Source: Candidatus Omnitrophota bacterium
GTDB taxonomy: Bacteria; Omnitrophota; Gorgyraeia; Duberdicusellales; 4484-171
Direction: 5' to 3'
DNA length: 37,363 nt
Assembly (NCBI GenBank): GCA_017994375.1
Contig: JAGOLA010000005.1
Location: 1-37,363 of the forward strand
The position numbers and the translations under genes were made by a program. How positions within the stretch are numbered: position 1 is the first letter of the stretch; every line of letters starts with the position of its first letter. The notes beneath the pieces are model-generated. The model was not told the DNA's origin. It saw only the letters and a program-made list of their open reading frames with translations, and did not search any database. Below are positions 1-7,801 of the stretch, piece by piece.

Positions 1-111
1 CTTCTACACAGTCGCCAATATAACAATAAGAGCGCGTCTGCTGGCCATCTCCCCAAACTTCTATGGTATCTTCTTCTTTAGCTAAAGCAATTTTTCGGCA
101 AATAGCTGCCG
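1..111. repeat. Left arm of a 111-bp perfect inverted repeat (probable chimeric end)
   Basis: Bases 1-111 are the exact reverse complement of 466-576; position 1 pairs with 576 and position 111 with 466, and identity stops at 112. The other arm lies inside the epimerase gene. The last bases of this arm (105-111, gctgccg) are also the expected coding bases for the conserved Ala-Ala-Asp before Met-Gly-Gly, so the switch point falls in a short shared sequence. That pattern fits a microhomology fold-back made during amplification, sequencing or assembly at a contig end. A genuine inverted duplication is possible but less likely, because it would destroy the epimerase. Confidence 0.9.
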
Positions 112-851
112 ATATGGGTGGTATTGGCTATATCAGCGCTTTTCATGCCGTTATTTTACGTAATAACGCTTTGATAAATTTACATATGCTGGAAGCAGCT
201 TATCGGGCTAAGGTTAAGAATTATCTTTATACCAGTTCAGCTTGCGTTTATCCGCAGTACTTGCAGAAAGTTACCGCGGCAAAAAACCTCAAAGAAGAAG
301 ATGCTTATCCGGCTGATGCCGAACCAGGCTATGGCTGGGAGAAGTTATTTTCGGAATTAGCCTGTCAGTATTATACCGAAGATCATGGTTTTAAAACCCA
401 TGTGGTTCGTTTCCACAATATCTTTGGTCCTTTAGGAGCTTATGAAGGCGGCAGAGAAAAGTCACCGGCAGCTATTTGCCGAAAAATTGCTTTAGCTAAA
501 GAAGAAGATACCATAGAAGTTTGGGGAGATGGCCAGCAGACGCGCTCTTATTGTTATATTGGCGACTGTGTAGAAGGCATATATCGTCTGATGCAATCGG
601 ATTATACTAAACCTCTTAATTTAGGGCAAGATAGGTTGATAACTATAAATGAGCTGGTAGACATAGTTGCTAAAATAGCCAATAAGAAGATAACTAAAAA
701 ATATGATTTAACCAAACCCCAAGGAGTAAGAGGTAGAAATAGCGATAATACTAAATTACGCCAAGTGCTTAAATGGGAGCCCGAGATAACCTTAGAAGAA
801 GGCTTGCAGCATACTTATAATTGGATAAGTAAGCAGTTGAAGCGAAAATAA
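63..851 (+). CDS. GDP-mannose 3,5-epimerase, 5' end lost to a chimeric junction
   Basis: Extended SDR sugar-nucleotide epimerase that converts GDP-D-mannose to GDP-L-galactose and/or GDP-L-gulose. From residue 15 (Ala codon at 105) the protein closely follows the plant-type family: ADMGG, then SSACVYP with the catalytic Cys at 61, the YxxxK pair at Tyr90/Lys94, RFHNIFGP, GGREK with the second acid/base Lys at 133, WGDGQQTRS, and GVRGRNSD near 221-228. The N-terminal Rossmann glycine motif is missing. Residues 1-14 are encoded by the inverted-repeat arm and match nothing in the family, so the ATG at 63 is not the real start and roughly 80-100 natural residues are absent. It heads a polysaccharide gene cluster, which fits a role supplying an L-sugar donor. 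Identity of the intact part is secure; which product predominates is not. Confidence 0.88.
   Translation: MVSSSLAKAIFRQIAADMGGIGYISAFHAVILRNNALINLHMLEAAYRAKVKNYLYTSSACVYPQYLQKVTAAKNLKEEDAYPADAEPGYGWEKLFSELACQYYTEDHGFKTHVVRFHNIFGPLGAYEGGREKSPAAICRKIALAKEEDTIEVWGDGQQTRSYCYIGDCVEGIYRLMQSDYTKPLNLGQDRLITINELVDIVAKIANKKITKKYDLTKPQGVRGRNSDNTKLRQVLKWEPEITLEEGLQHTYNWISKQLKRK
466..576. repeat. Right arm of the 111-bp inverted repeat, inside the epimerase gene
   Basis: This is the source copy of the repeat. It encodes the conserved epimerase stretch from the Pro-Ala-Ala segment to the Gly-Asp-Cys-Val-Glu segment in the correct reading frame, so it is the authentic locus. The copy at 1-111 is the misplaced one. 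Confidence 0.9.
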
Positions 852-891
852 ATTTAACTATATTCTTGTTGTTTAAAATTATTTTTTATAA

Positions 892-1950
892 GTGGAAAAA
901 ATTGATAATAATAAATTTCCCTTAGTGAGCATAGTTAATGTCAGCTGGAACGGGAAAGAGCTCCTTAAGAAATACCTGCCAAGTCTTAAAAATCTTAGTT
1001 ACCCTAATTATGAAGTTATAATCGTTGATAATGCTTCAGTAGATGGAAGCGCCGAATTCGTAGAAGAAAAATACCCCGAGTTTAGAGTTATAAGAAACAA
1101 AACTAACTTAGGCACAGCCCAAGGTAGTAATGTTGCTATAGATAAGGCCAAGGGTAAATATCTTTTCTGGATCAGTAACGATATGGAGTTAGATCCTTTT
1201 ATTTTAGATCATCTGGTTAATTGTTGCGAACTAGACAGTAGTATTGGTATTTGTACCGTTAAGATGTTACGAATAAAAGAAGAAGAGTTTACTTCTGAGA
1301 TTGATAGTGTAGGAGCAGATATCGATATTTTTGGCTTTCCGGCTTCACGAGGAATAGGTGAAAGAGACATTGGACAATACGATTATTTTAGCGAAGTATT
1401 TTTTTCTTTCGGCGGAGCAATGTTTATAAGAAAAGATTTACTTTCTTTAGTTGAAGGGTTTGACCCTGATTATCTTACTTTAACTGATGATATCGATCTT
1501 TGTTGGCGGACGCATTTAGCCGGTTTTAAAGTAGTAGTAGAACCGAAAGCCTTTTTGTACCATCGGGTGAGCGCCACTCTATCCAAAAGCCATAACCGGG
1601 CCGCCAAAAGATACCTTTCGGAAAGAAACACTCTAAGAACTTTACTTAAAAATTATTCTTTAGGTTATCTTATTTTGATTCTTCCCAGCTATCTTTTTAT
1701 TTTGTTGCTTGAGATAATATTCTTTACCTTAATAGGAAAGTTTGATATCGCTAATTCAGGGTTAAAAGCTTTAAAGTGGAATTTAGAAAATTTAAGCGAT
1801 ACTTTTTATAAAAGAAAAAAAATTCAATCTACCAGGAAAGTTAGCGATTCCAAGATAGTAAGTATGATGCTAAAAAGATCGGAAAAGTTAAGATTATTTT
1901 TCGATTTTGTTCTTAATCACCGAGCCGAAAGATGGAGTAATTATTTCTAA
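892..1950 (+). CDS. GT2 family glycosyltransferase (rhamnosyltransferase-like)
   Basis: GT-A fold inverting transferase that would add a sugar from a nucleotide donor to a growing surface glycan at the cytoplasmic face of the membrane. Residues 10-45 carry the GT2 opening (VSIVNVSWNGKELL, then VIIVDNASVDGS). An acidic metal-binding stretch follows at about 95-101 (SNDMELD), then the GGAMFIRKDLL acceptor loop and the DDIDLCWR motif typical of the WbbL-like branch. A hydrophobic segment near 253-278 may anchor it. The start is GTG with no Shine-Dalgarno site in the 40-bp gap. The donor and acceptor cannot be read from sequence. Confidence 0.85.
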   Translation: MEKIDNNKFPLVSIVNVSWNGKELLKKYLPSLKNLSYPNYEVIIVDNASVDGSAEFVEEKYPEFRVIRNKTNLGTAQGSNVAIDKAKGKYLFWISNDMELDPFILDHLVNCCELDSSIGICTVKMLRIKEEEFTSEIDSVGADIDIFGFPASRGIGERDIGQYDYFSEVFFSFGGAMFIRKDLLSLVEGFDPDYLTLTDDIDLCWRTHLAGFKVVVEPKAFLYHRVSATLSKSHNRAAKRYLSERNTLRTLLKNYSLGYLILILPSYLFILLLEIIFFTLIGKFDIANSGLKALKWNLENLSDTFYKRKKIQSTRKVSDSKIVSMMLKRSEKLRLFFDFVLNHRAERWSNYF

Positions 1951-1958
1951 GAGAGTTT

Positions 1959-3149
1959 ATGACAAATTTAAAAAATCTTAAATTTTTATTAGTTGGCCAG
2001 TTAAAGACCAGCCGCACCGAAACTTTGGAAGATTATCTTAAAGAAAGAGCCGGGCATTTAGCAGTCATTGGCTTTATGAGCCCTTTTGCTTCTTATAACG
2101 AGGCTCGTTGTACTAGCTATGATAACAACCTCAAGAAAAAAGAGTTTTTTCTACCGAGCTTTATTATAAAAAAAGTTTACAGTTGGAATAAACCTTTAAT
2201 GGTATTTTCTTTTCTTTTATACGTTATCATTGTTTTTAGTTCAGTCCGGCGCCTAAGACAAAAATTTGATGTTTTTATCGGCGTAGCCACTTTTTCTTCT
2301 TTATTAGGGATAATTCTAAAAAAAATGGGATATGTCCAAAAGGTAATATACTACTGTATCGATTATTATCCCCGGCAAAAAAAAGTTAATTTCGACAGTC
2401 TAATTAATATTATTTACCGCTATATCGATGCTTGGCTAATTAAGAAGGCTGATATTATTTGGGAGATATCGCCGAAAATCAAAAAGGGGCGTTTTCGTTA
2501 TGCTAAAATAGAACCTGATAGTTATCAGAGTCTAATTGTTCCTTTGGGCTATAGTAGCAATATTCAAAGAGATTGTCCCTTTGAGCAACGAGAACGTTGG
2601 ACTTTAGGTTTCATCGGAACATTATCACAAAACCAGGGATTGCAATTAGTTATCCAAGCAATGCCAGAATTAATAAAGCAGTTCCCCGAGATAAAAGTCA
2701 AAGTTATCGGTCACGGCCCTTATTTTTTACCTTTGAAAGAATTGGCACAAAGATTCAAAGTGGAAGATAGGTTTATTTTTCACGGCTTTATAAAAGATGA
2801 AGAGAAGGTTTATGACATTTTATCTACCTGTATGGCTGGTTTAGCAACTTGGACCAACGAAGAAGACGATAATTCTTTATATGCTGATCCTGGTAAACCT
2901 AAGCTATACGCCCTTTTAGGATTACCGATTATTATTACACGAGGTCCTTATGTATCGGATCTAATTTACAAGCTAAAAGCCGGAGAAGTTATCAGTTATG
3001 ATATTAACGATTTTATAGCTGCGGTTAAGCAGATATTTAAATCTAAGGAAAATTATTTATTATACGAGAAAGGGTTAGAAGAATTTAGAAAATATTGCTT
3101 AGCCGATAAGATATTTGACGAGACTTTTAAACAAATTCAAATTCTTTAA
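1959..3149 (+). CDS. GT4 family glycosyltransferase
   Basis: GT-B fold retaining transferase of 396 residues. The C-terminal half has the usual GT4 elements: LGFIGTLSQNQGLQLVIQA near 216-235, KVKVIGHGP near 248-256, FIFHGFIKDEEKVYDIL, then a donor-site region where the common E-x7-E is replaced by DPGKPKLYALLGLPII. The N-terminal half has a hydrophobic stretch near 80-97 that may be a membrane contact. It begins 8 bp after the upstream transferase with a weak purine-rich site (aagagag) before the ATG. Likely works in the same glycan pathway as its neighbours; sugar specificity unknown. Confidence 0.8.
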   Translation: MTNLKNLKFLLVGQLKTSRTETLEDYLKERAGHLAVIGFMSPFASYNEARCTSYDNNLKKKEFFLPSFIIKKVYSWNKPLMVFSFLLYVIIVFSSVRRLRQKFDVFIGVATFSSLLGIILKKMGYVQKVIYYCIDYYPRQKKVNFDSLINIIYRYIDAWLIKKADIIWEISPKIKKGRFRYAKIEPDSYQSLIVPLGYSSNIQRDCPFEQRERWTLGFIGTLSQNQGLQLVIQAMPELIKQFPEIKVKVIGHGPYFLPLKELAQRFKVEDRFIFHGFIKDEEKVYDILSTCMAGLATWTNEEDDNSLYADPGKPKLYALLGLPIIITRGPYVSDLIYKLKAGEVISYDINDFIAAVKQIFKSKENYLLYEKGLEEFRKYCLADKIFDETFKQIQIL

Positions 3150-3153
3150 TTGT

Positions 3154-4920
3154 ATGAAAAATTTCGTGGTTCTCTTTTTTTTTATTTTATTATTCTGTTT
3201 GTTTACTTTTCCTTTGATGATAAATTTTAATTCTTATCTTCCCGGTTTTTTTTCTACTGATGAATCTTACACTATAAGTTGGGACGCTTGGCGGATAAAG
3301 GCTTCTCTAGCTAATAATACCTCTATCAAACAGACTGACCTTATTGCTCATCCTTTTGGGATAGATTTTTACACTAATAAACCTATTGGATATCTATGGT
3401 TTTTAATGGGATTAGTTCTTTCCTTATTTACTACTCCAATTCTTACTTACAATATTCAAGTTTTTATTAATTTTTTATTAACAGCTTTTTTTACTTATTT
3501 ATTGTCCAAGTTTTTAACTAAAAACCGTCTGGCAGCTATTTTATCGGGTATTATTTTTGGCTTTTCTCCTTATATGTTTGTCCGTTCCTGGCAGCATTTA
3601 GGAGAAACTTATCTTTGGCCAATACCACTTTTATTATGGAGCGCGCTACAACTTAAAAAGGATAATACCCTAAAGATAAAAATCATCTTTATATTAAGTA
3701 TTATATTTACTACTTTTAATTTTGATGTTACTTATTATTCAACTATAATCGGTATAACTTTTATATCTTATCTCTTAGTTAACCGAAAAGATAATAAAGG
3801 TTATATAAAGCGCATAGTTTTTTTAGTTTTAATTACTGGCCTTCTGCTTGTTCCGCAGTTTTATACTATTTTTAAAAATGTTATTTTTAAAGGCGAAAGC
3901 TCAGCTTCGGCTTTTAATCCCTACTATCGGCCTTTTGAGGATTTGTTTATCCAGTCAGCCCGGCCCTTAAGTTATTTTCTACCTCCCGTTAGTCATCCTT
4001 TATTTGGCAATTTTACTCAAAGATTTGTGGGTTCATCACTATACGGAGTTAGTTTTACCGAGCATACTCTTTATCTGGGCTGGTTTGCGCTTATTTTAGC
4101 TTTCATAGCTATAAAATTATGGAGAAGATCAAAGCACAAAAGAAGTGCGGTATCAAAAGAGCCTTATATCGGTTTTTTTGTCCTATTATTACTGGTTTCC
4201 TGGTTATTTTCACAACCTCCCTGGTGGCAAATCCGATCACTTAAAATTTTTATGCCTTCATTTTTTATGTATAAAATTTTACCGATGTTTAGAGCTTATT
4301 GCCGTTTTGGAGCGATAGTTATGTTTTCGGTAGCAGTATTAGCTGGATATGGGTTAAAATTTATTCTTGATAGATTTAAGGGCAAGGTCGTAAAATCTTT
4401 AACCGCTAGTTTATTTTACAGCCTAGTTTTGTTTGAATTTTGGACTTGGCCGCCTTATAAAGTTATTGATGTATCCAAAGCACCGGCAGTTTATTATTGG
4501 TTAAAAAATGAGCCTGGCGAATTTATAATTGCTGAATATCCTTTAGATATCGATTTACCTAGCGAGATGTATAAATTCTACCAGACTTTTCATAATCATC
4601 CCATTATTAACGCCACGGTCCCTGGAACTTATCCTAACAAGATAGCTAAAACAATTACTAAGCTATCCAACAGATATGCTACTTCAGTTTTAAAATGGCT
4701 GGGGGTAAAGTATGTTTTAGTCCATCGCCAATACTACTTAGATACCGAAATCACTGATTGGATAGAAGAACTTAAAAAAATTCCCCGAAATTCCGGCTTA
4801 AAATTCGTAAGAAGTTTTCCTGCTGAAGTATGCCCGGCTGATATGAAATGTATTCAGAAAAGCGGGCCTATAGATGTTTATGAAGTCATAGCAAAACCCC
4901 AGCTTCCAAAATTGCCATAG
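3154..4920 (+). CDS. Polytopic membrane protein, GT-C glycosyltransferase/YfhO-like
   Basis: A 588-residue protein with about ten or more hydrophobic segments, beginning with one directly after the start. The first extracytoplasmic loop carries acidic residues (STDESYTISWDAW), as in GT-C enzymes that use a polyprenyl-phosphate sugar. A soluble C-terminal domain of about 130 residues follows the last helices (KVIDVSKAPAVYYWL onward), a layout common in YfhO-like and related transferases. I chose the ATG at 3154, 4 bp after the previous stop, over an upstream TTG at 3115 because the TTG would add a charged stretch before the first helix and overlap the upstream gene. GT-C membership is by fold and layout only. 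Confidence 0.6.
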   Translation: MKNFVVLFFFILLFCLFTFPLMINFNSYLPGFFSTDESYTISWDAWRIKASLANNTSIKQTDLIAHPFGIDFYTNKPIGYLWFLMGLVLSLFTTPILTYNIQVFINFLLTAFFTYLLSKFLTKNRLAAILSGIIFGFSPYMFVRSWQHLGETYLWPIPLLLWSALQLKKDNTLKIKIIFILSIIFTTFNFDVTYYSTIIGITFISYLLVNRKDNKGYIKRIVFLVLITGLLLVPQFYTIFKNVIFKGESSASAFNPYYRPFEDLFIQSARPLSYFLPPVSHPLFGNFTQRFVGSSLYGVSFTEHTLYLGWFALILAFIAIKLWRRSKHKRSAVSKEPYIGFFVLLLLVSWLFSQPPWWQIRSLKIFMPSFFMYKILPMFRAYCRFGAIVMFSVAVLAGYGLKFILDRFKGKVVKSLTASLFYSLVLFEFWTWPPYKVIDVSKAPAVYYWLKNEPGEFIIAEYPLDIDLPSEMYKFYQTFHNHPIINATVPGTYPNKIAKTITKLSNRYATSVLKWLGVKYVLVHRQYYLDTEITDWIEELKKIPRNSGLKFVRSFPAEVCPADMKCIQKSGPIDVYEVIAKPQLPKLP

Positions 4921-4946
4921 ACTATTCTTCATTTATTCGAGTTTTA

Positions 4947-4977
4947 AACTAAAACTAGGCTGAATAAAGTTTTAGTT
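4947..4977. repeat. 10-bp perfect inverted repeat in the 3154-gene/5042-gene gap
   Basis: The arms aactaaaact (4947-4956) and agttttagtt (4968-4977) are exact reverse complements with an 11-base loop. The stem is AT-rich and followed by only a short T run (aatttt), so it would be a weak intrinsic terminator or a small operator. Nothing else recognisable was found in this 121-bp gap except a weak promoter-like TTGAAT (4976) with AATAAT (4998). Confidence 0.5.
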
Positions 4978-5041
4978 GAATTTTCACCATTTCATGAAAT
5001 AATAAAGAATTCAACGACTTGTAAGCAATAAAATATATTTT

Positions 5042-5809
5042 ATGCGATGGTTCAAATTAATTTTCTGGTTAGTTATTCTGCTAATAGGCGTATCTTATCT
5101 TGCAGGTCTATATATTAGCCACCCCAAAACTATTCTTAAAAATCTTATTATCGGTAAGACAGCCGATAAAATTATCTTTAAAGTCAGTTATGCTGGTTTT
5201 ATGCCTCTCGGTGCAGGAGTTGTGGAGAATAACGGTATAGAAGATTTTGGTAAAGAGGAGGCCTATCATGTAAAAGCTATTGCTTGGTCGAATTCTCTCA
5301 TCAATTTTTTAGGTAATAAAATAGAAGCTGAAGTCCATTCTTTTATTGATACCGATAAATTTTATACTTTAAAGTTTATGGAAAAAGTTAGTGTCGGCGG
5401 CGAAACCAAAGAAGAAAAGAGCATTATCTATGACCAGATAAAGCATATTATGAAGAAAGACGGCGAAGAAAGAGAAATTTTAGCCGAGACTCACGACCCT
5501 TTATCGCTTTTATTTTATCTTATGCGGCAAGATTTAACCTTAGGCAAAACCATTGATTTAAATATTAATACTAATCAGAAAAATTACCGCTTTTACGGAA
5601 AAATTGTTGAAGAAAAAACCATAACTGTTGGTAATAATATATTTAAAGCTTATATCTTAAAAGGAAAGGTCCAGAGAAGAAATAATAGCCTTAGGCATTC
5701 TTCCGAATTTACGGTTTGGTTTATCGATAAACCCCAAAAAGTTCCTTTTCTGATAAAAATATTTACTAATATCGGGCCTATTACTGTCAGACTTGCCGAA
5801 ATAGATTAA
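5042..5809 (+). CDS. DUF3108 domain protein, membrane-anchored
   Basis: Protein of 255 residues with one N-terminal membrane segment (about 6-26) and an exported domain resembling DUF3108: KISYAGFxPLGAGVVE-like opening near 48-62, a mid-domain DPLSLLFYLM, and a C-terminal WFIDKPQKVPFLI strand pair. The biochemical role of DUF3108 is not known; the domain is usually periplasmic in Gram-negative bacteria. It sits among glycosyltransferases, so a role in envelope glycan export or assembly is possible but unproven. A second DUF3108 protein lies next to lpxA at 27453-28163. Confidence 0.7.
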   Translation: MRWFKLIFWLVILLIGVSYLAGLYISHPKTILKNLIIGKTADKIIFKVSYAGFMPLGAGVVENNGIEDFGKEEAYHVKAIAWSNSLINFLGNKIEAEVHSFIDTDKFYTLKFMEKVSVGGETKEEKSIIYDQIKHIMKKDGEEREILAETHDPLSLLFYLMRQDLTLGKTIDLNINTNQKNYRFYGKIVEEKTITVGNNIFKAYILKGKVQRRNNSLRHSSEFTVWFIDKPQKVPFLIKIFTNIGPITVRLAEID

Positions 5810-5837
5810 GTTGGCTTCTTAAAATTTTTGAATACTT

Positions 5838-6704
5838 ATGAGATTAGCATTAATCTATAATAAAGAGAACGACTCTACTTTAGGCGCTTATATCGAAAGA
5901 GTATTAAAAGAAAGTAGTATAAATTGTACTCATTTCTGGACCAGTGCTGCTGAACAAATACCTTTTGGTTATGATCTTTACTTTCGTATTGATCATGGCG
6001 ATTATAAATATGACATTTCCGATAAGTTACGTCCCGCAATATTTTACGCTGTAGATACCCATCTTAAGAAACCCTACCGTAGGATCAAACAACAAGTTAA
6101 GCATTATGATATTATATTTTGTGCCCAGAAAGAAGGTCAAGAAAAGCTTAAAAGAGAATTAAAAATAGATGTTCAATGGGTTCCTTTGGGTTGCGATCCT
6201 CAAATTCATAAAAAGATAGCTATTGTCAAAAAATATGATGTTGGTTTTGTAGGTTCAGAAGCCCGTAAATTTCCACGGGGAAAATTAATAGATCTTATCA
6301 GAAAGAATTATCCTTGTAGTTATTTAGGTGGAGCGGATTTTAGAAAAATGAGCGAAATTTATAGCTCTTCCAAAATAGGATTTAATTATTCCATTTCCAA
6401 TGATATTAATATGAGAATTTTTGAAATTATGTCTTGCGGAACGTTATTACTTACTAATTATATTAAAAATAACGGTTTTGAAGAGTTATTTGAGAATAAA
6501 AAAAATGTCTTAATATATCGTAATAGTAATGAGCTTTTAGACTTAATAGATTATTACTTAAAAAATGACTCCGAAAGAGAGAATATTGCCAAAGAAGGCT
6601 ATAAATTAGCCACGGATAAATATACTTATTTTAAACGTCTACAGGCTATATTTAATTATACTGCTTTTAAATTTGGCGGTAAATTTAATAGTCTAAGAAT
6701 ATAA
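5838..6704 (+). CDS. CgeB-like glycosyltransferase
   Basis: A 288-residue GT-B type protein of the CgeB/DUF3880 plus Glyco_trans_1_2 kind. Visible features are a short Rossmann start (MRLALIYNKEND), a central WVPLGCDPQIHKK, the KYDVGFVGSEARKFPRGKLI segment near 133-153, and the donor-binding end NMRIFEIMSCGTLLLTNY near 191-208. In this family such genes occur in spore-coat and surface-glycan clusters. It lies 28 bp after the DUF3108 gene and 14 bp before a GT2 gene, in the same direction, so it is probably co-transcribed with both. Substrate not predictable. Confidence 0.78.
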   Translation: MRLALIYNKENDSTLGAYIERVLKESSINCTHFWTSAAEQIPFGYDLYFRIDHGDYKYDISDKLRPAIFYAVDTHLKKPYRRIKQQVKHYDIIFCAQKEGQEKLKRELKIDVQWVPLGCDPQIHKKIAIVKKYDVGFVGSEARKFPRGKLIDLIRKNYPCSYLGGADFRKMSEIYSSSKIGFNYSISNDINMRIFEIMSCGTLLLTNYIKNNGFEELFENKKNVLIYRNSNELLDLIDYYLKNDSERENIAKEGYKLATDKYTYFKRLQAIFNYTAFKFGGKFNSLRI

Positions 6705-6718
6705 CTATATCGATTTTT

Positions 6719-7801
6719 ATGGATTCATATCTTTGCGATATAATAATGCTTACTCATAATAACTTGGATACTACTAAAAAATGTTTGGAAAGTTTTATAT
6801 CCAGCACCAAAATACCTTGCCAGTTGATTATAATAGATAATGCCAGCAGCGATGGTACTCCGCAATACCTTTTATCTTTGCAGAATAAGAAAGATTACCC
6901 TTTAAAAGTTATTTTAAATGGAGAAAATAAAGGTTTCATAAGAGGTATTAACCAGGGAATCGCAATTTCTAAGGCGCCTTATGTTTGTTTGGCTAACAAT
7001 GATTTAATATTTACTACCGGCTGGTTAGATGAGATAATTTTACTTTTTGAAAAGAATAGCCAAATCGGTATTTTAAATCCTAATAGCAATAATTTAGGAG
7101 TTTTGCCTATTTCCGGAGCATCTTTGGCGGAATTTTCCGAAAAATTAAGGAAAAAATATAGCGGCGTTTTCATCGAGATGCCTTTTGATATCGGTTTTTG
7201 TATGGTTATAAGAAGAGAGCTCATAGATAAGATAGGCGGATTAGCCGAAGAGCTCTGCCCGATGTTTTTTGAAGATAGCGACTATTCTTTGAGAGCGCAT
7301 CAAGCCGGGTATTTAGTAGGCGTAGCGCGCGGTTCTTACGTTTTGCATAAAGAGCATGTTAGCATAAGCCAATTAGGTCCGGAAAAAGAAGAAATATTTA
7401 AAAGAAGCCGAAAAACTTATTTAAAGAAATGGGGAAAAGCATTAAGAATAGCCTGGATACTAGATAGTTATGAAAAAGTAAAGAGTAACCTGCTGGAAGC
7501 TATCAGGCTAGCTCGAGAGGGAAATTATATTTGGTTTTTTACTAGAGAAGAGCTAATCCGAGAGGACATTTTTAAGGCTAGTCATTTCTTTGAGCATAGC
7601 GGTATTCAATTTATAAAGTTTAAAAATTTTGTAGATTTGGCATGGAAGATATTTAAGAAGAAGAAAAAGTATGATTTAATTATTACCGACAGCAATTTCT
7701 TACAGAAAGTTTTTAGAAAACTTAATTATAATGTCGATAGCTTAGCGGATAAAGAAGTAATAAATAAAATTAAATTTTTTGATAAAGAGGTTAAGTTATG
7801 A
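6719..7801 (+). CDS. GT2 family glycosyltransferase with an unassigned C-terminal domain
   Basis: Residues 5-245 form a GT2 domain: CDIIMLTHNNLDTTKKCL, LIIIDNASSDGTP, then CLANNDLIF as the metal-binding acidic motif and FFEDSDYSLRAHQAGY as the acceptor/base region. From about residue 246 to 360 there is an extra alpha/beta segment (starting ALRIAWILDSYEKV, then YDLIITDSNFL) that looks like a small Rossmann unit and that I cannot assign. The TGA stop overlaps the ATG of the carbamoyltransferase by 4 bp (ATGA), so translation of the two is probably coupled. Confidence 0.83.
   Translation: MDSYLCDIIMLTHNNLDTTKKCLESFISSTKIPCQLIIIDNASSDGTPQYLLSLQNKKDYPLKVILNGENKGFIRGINQGIAISKAPYVCLANNDLIFTTGWLDEIILLFEKNSQIGILNPNSNNLGVLPISGASLAEFSEKLRKKYSGVFIEMPFDIGFCMVIRRELIDKIGGLAEELCPMFFEDSDYSLRAHQAGYLVGVARGSYVLHKEHVSISQLGPEKEEIFKRSRKTYLKKWGKALRIAWILDSYEKVKSNLLEAIRLAREGNYIWFFTREELIREDIFKASHFFEHSGIQFIKFKNFVDLAWKIFKKKKKYDLIITDSNFLQKVFRKLNYNVDSLADKEVINKIKFFDKEVKL

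Noticed and set aside
63-104. ATG at 63 as the true start of the epimerase
   Set aside because: The first 14 codons lie in a reverse-complement copy of 466-576 and do not match the family; the natural start is outside the window.
3115-3153. TTG at 3115 as the start of the GT-C-like protein
   Set aside because: It overlaps the upstream gene, lacks a ribosome site, and adds a charged tail before the first membrane helix; the ATG at 3154 fits better.
4921-5041. Small gene in the 121-bp gap after the GT-C-like protein
   Set aside because: No credible frame; only an AT-rich inverted repeat and a weak promoter-like pair are visible.
6979-7224. Open frames on the opposite strand inside GT2, carbamoyltransferase, pnp, ftsK and lysC genes
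   Set aside because: They are antisense to well-supported proteins, have no family resemblance, and no start signals.
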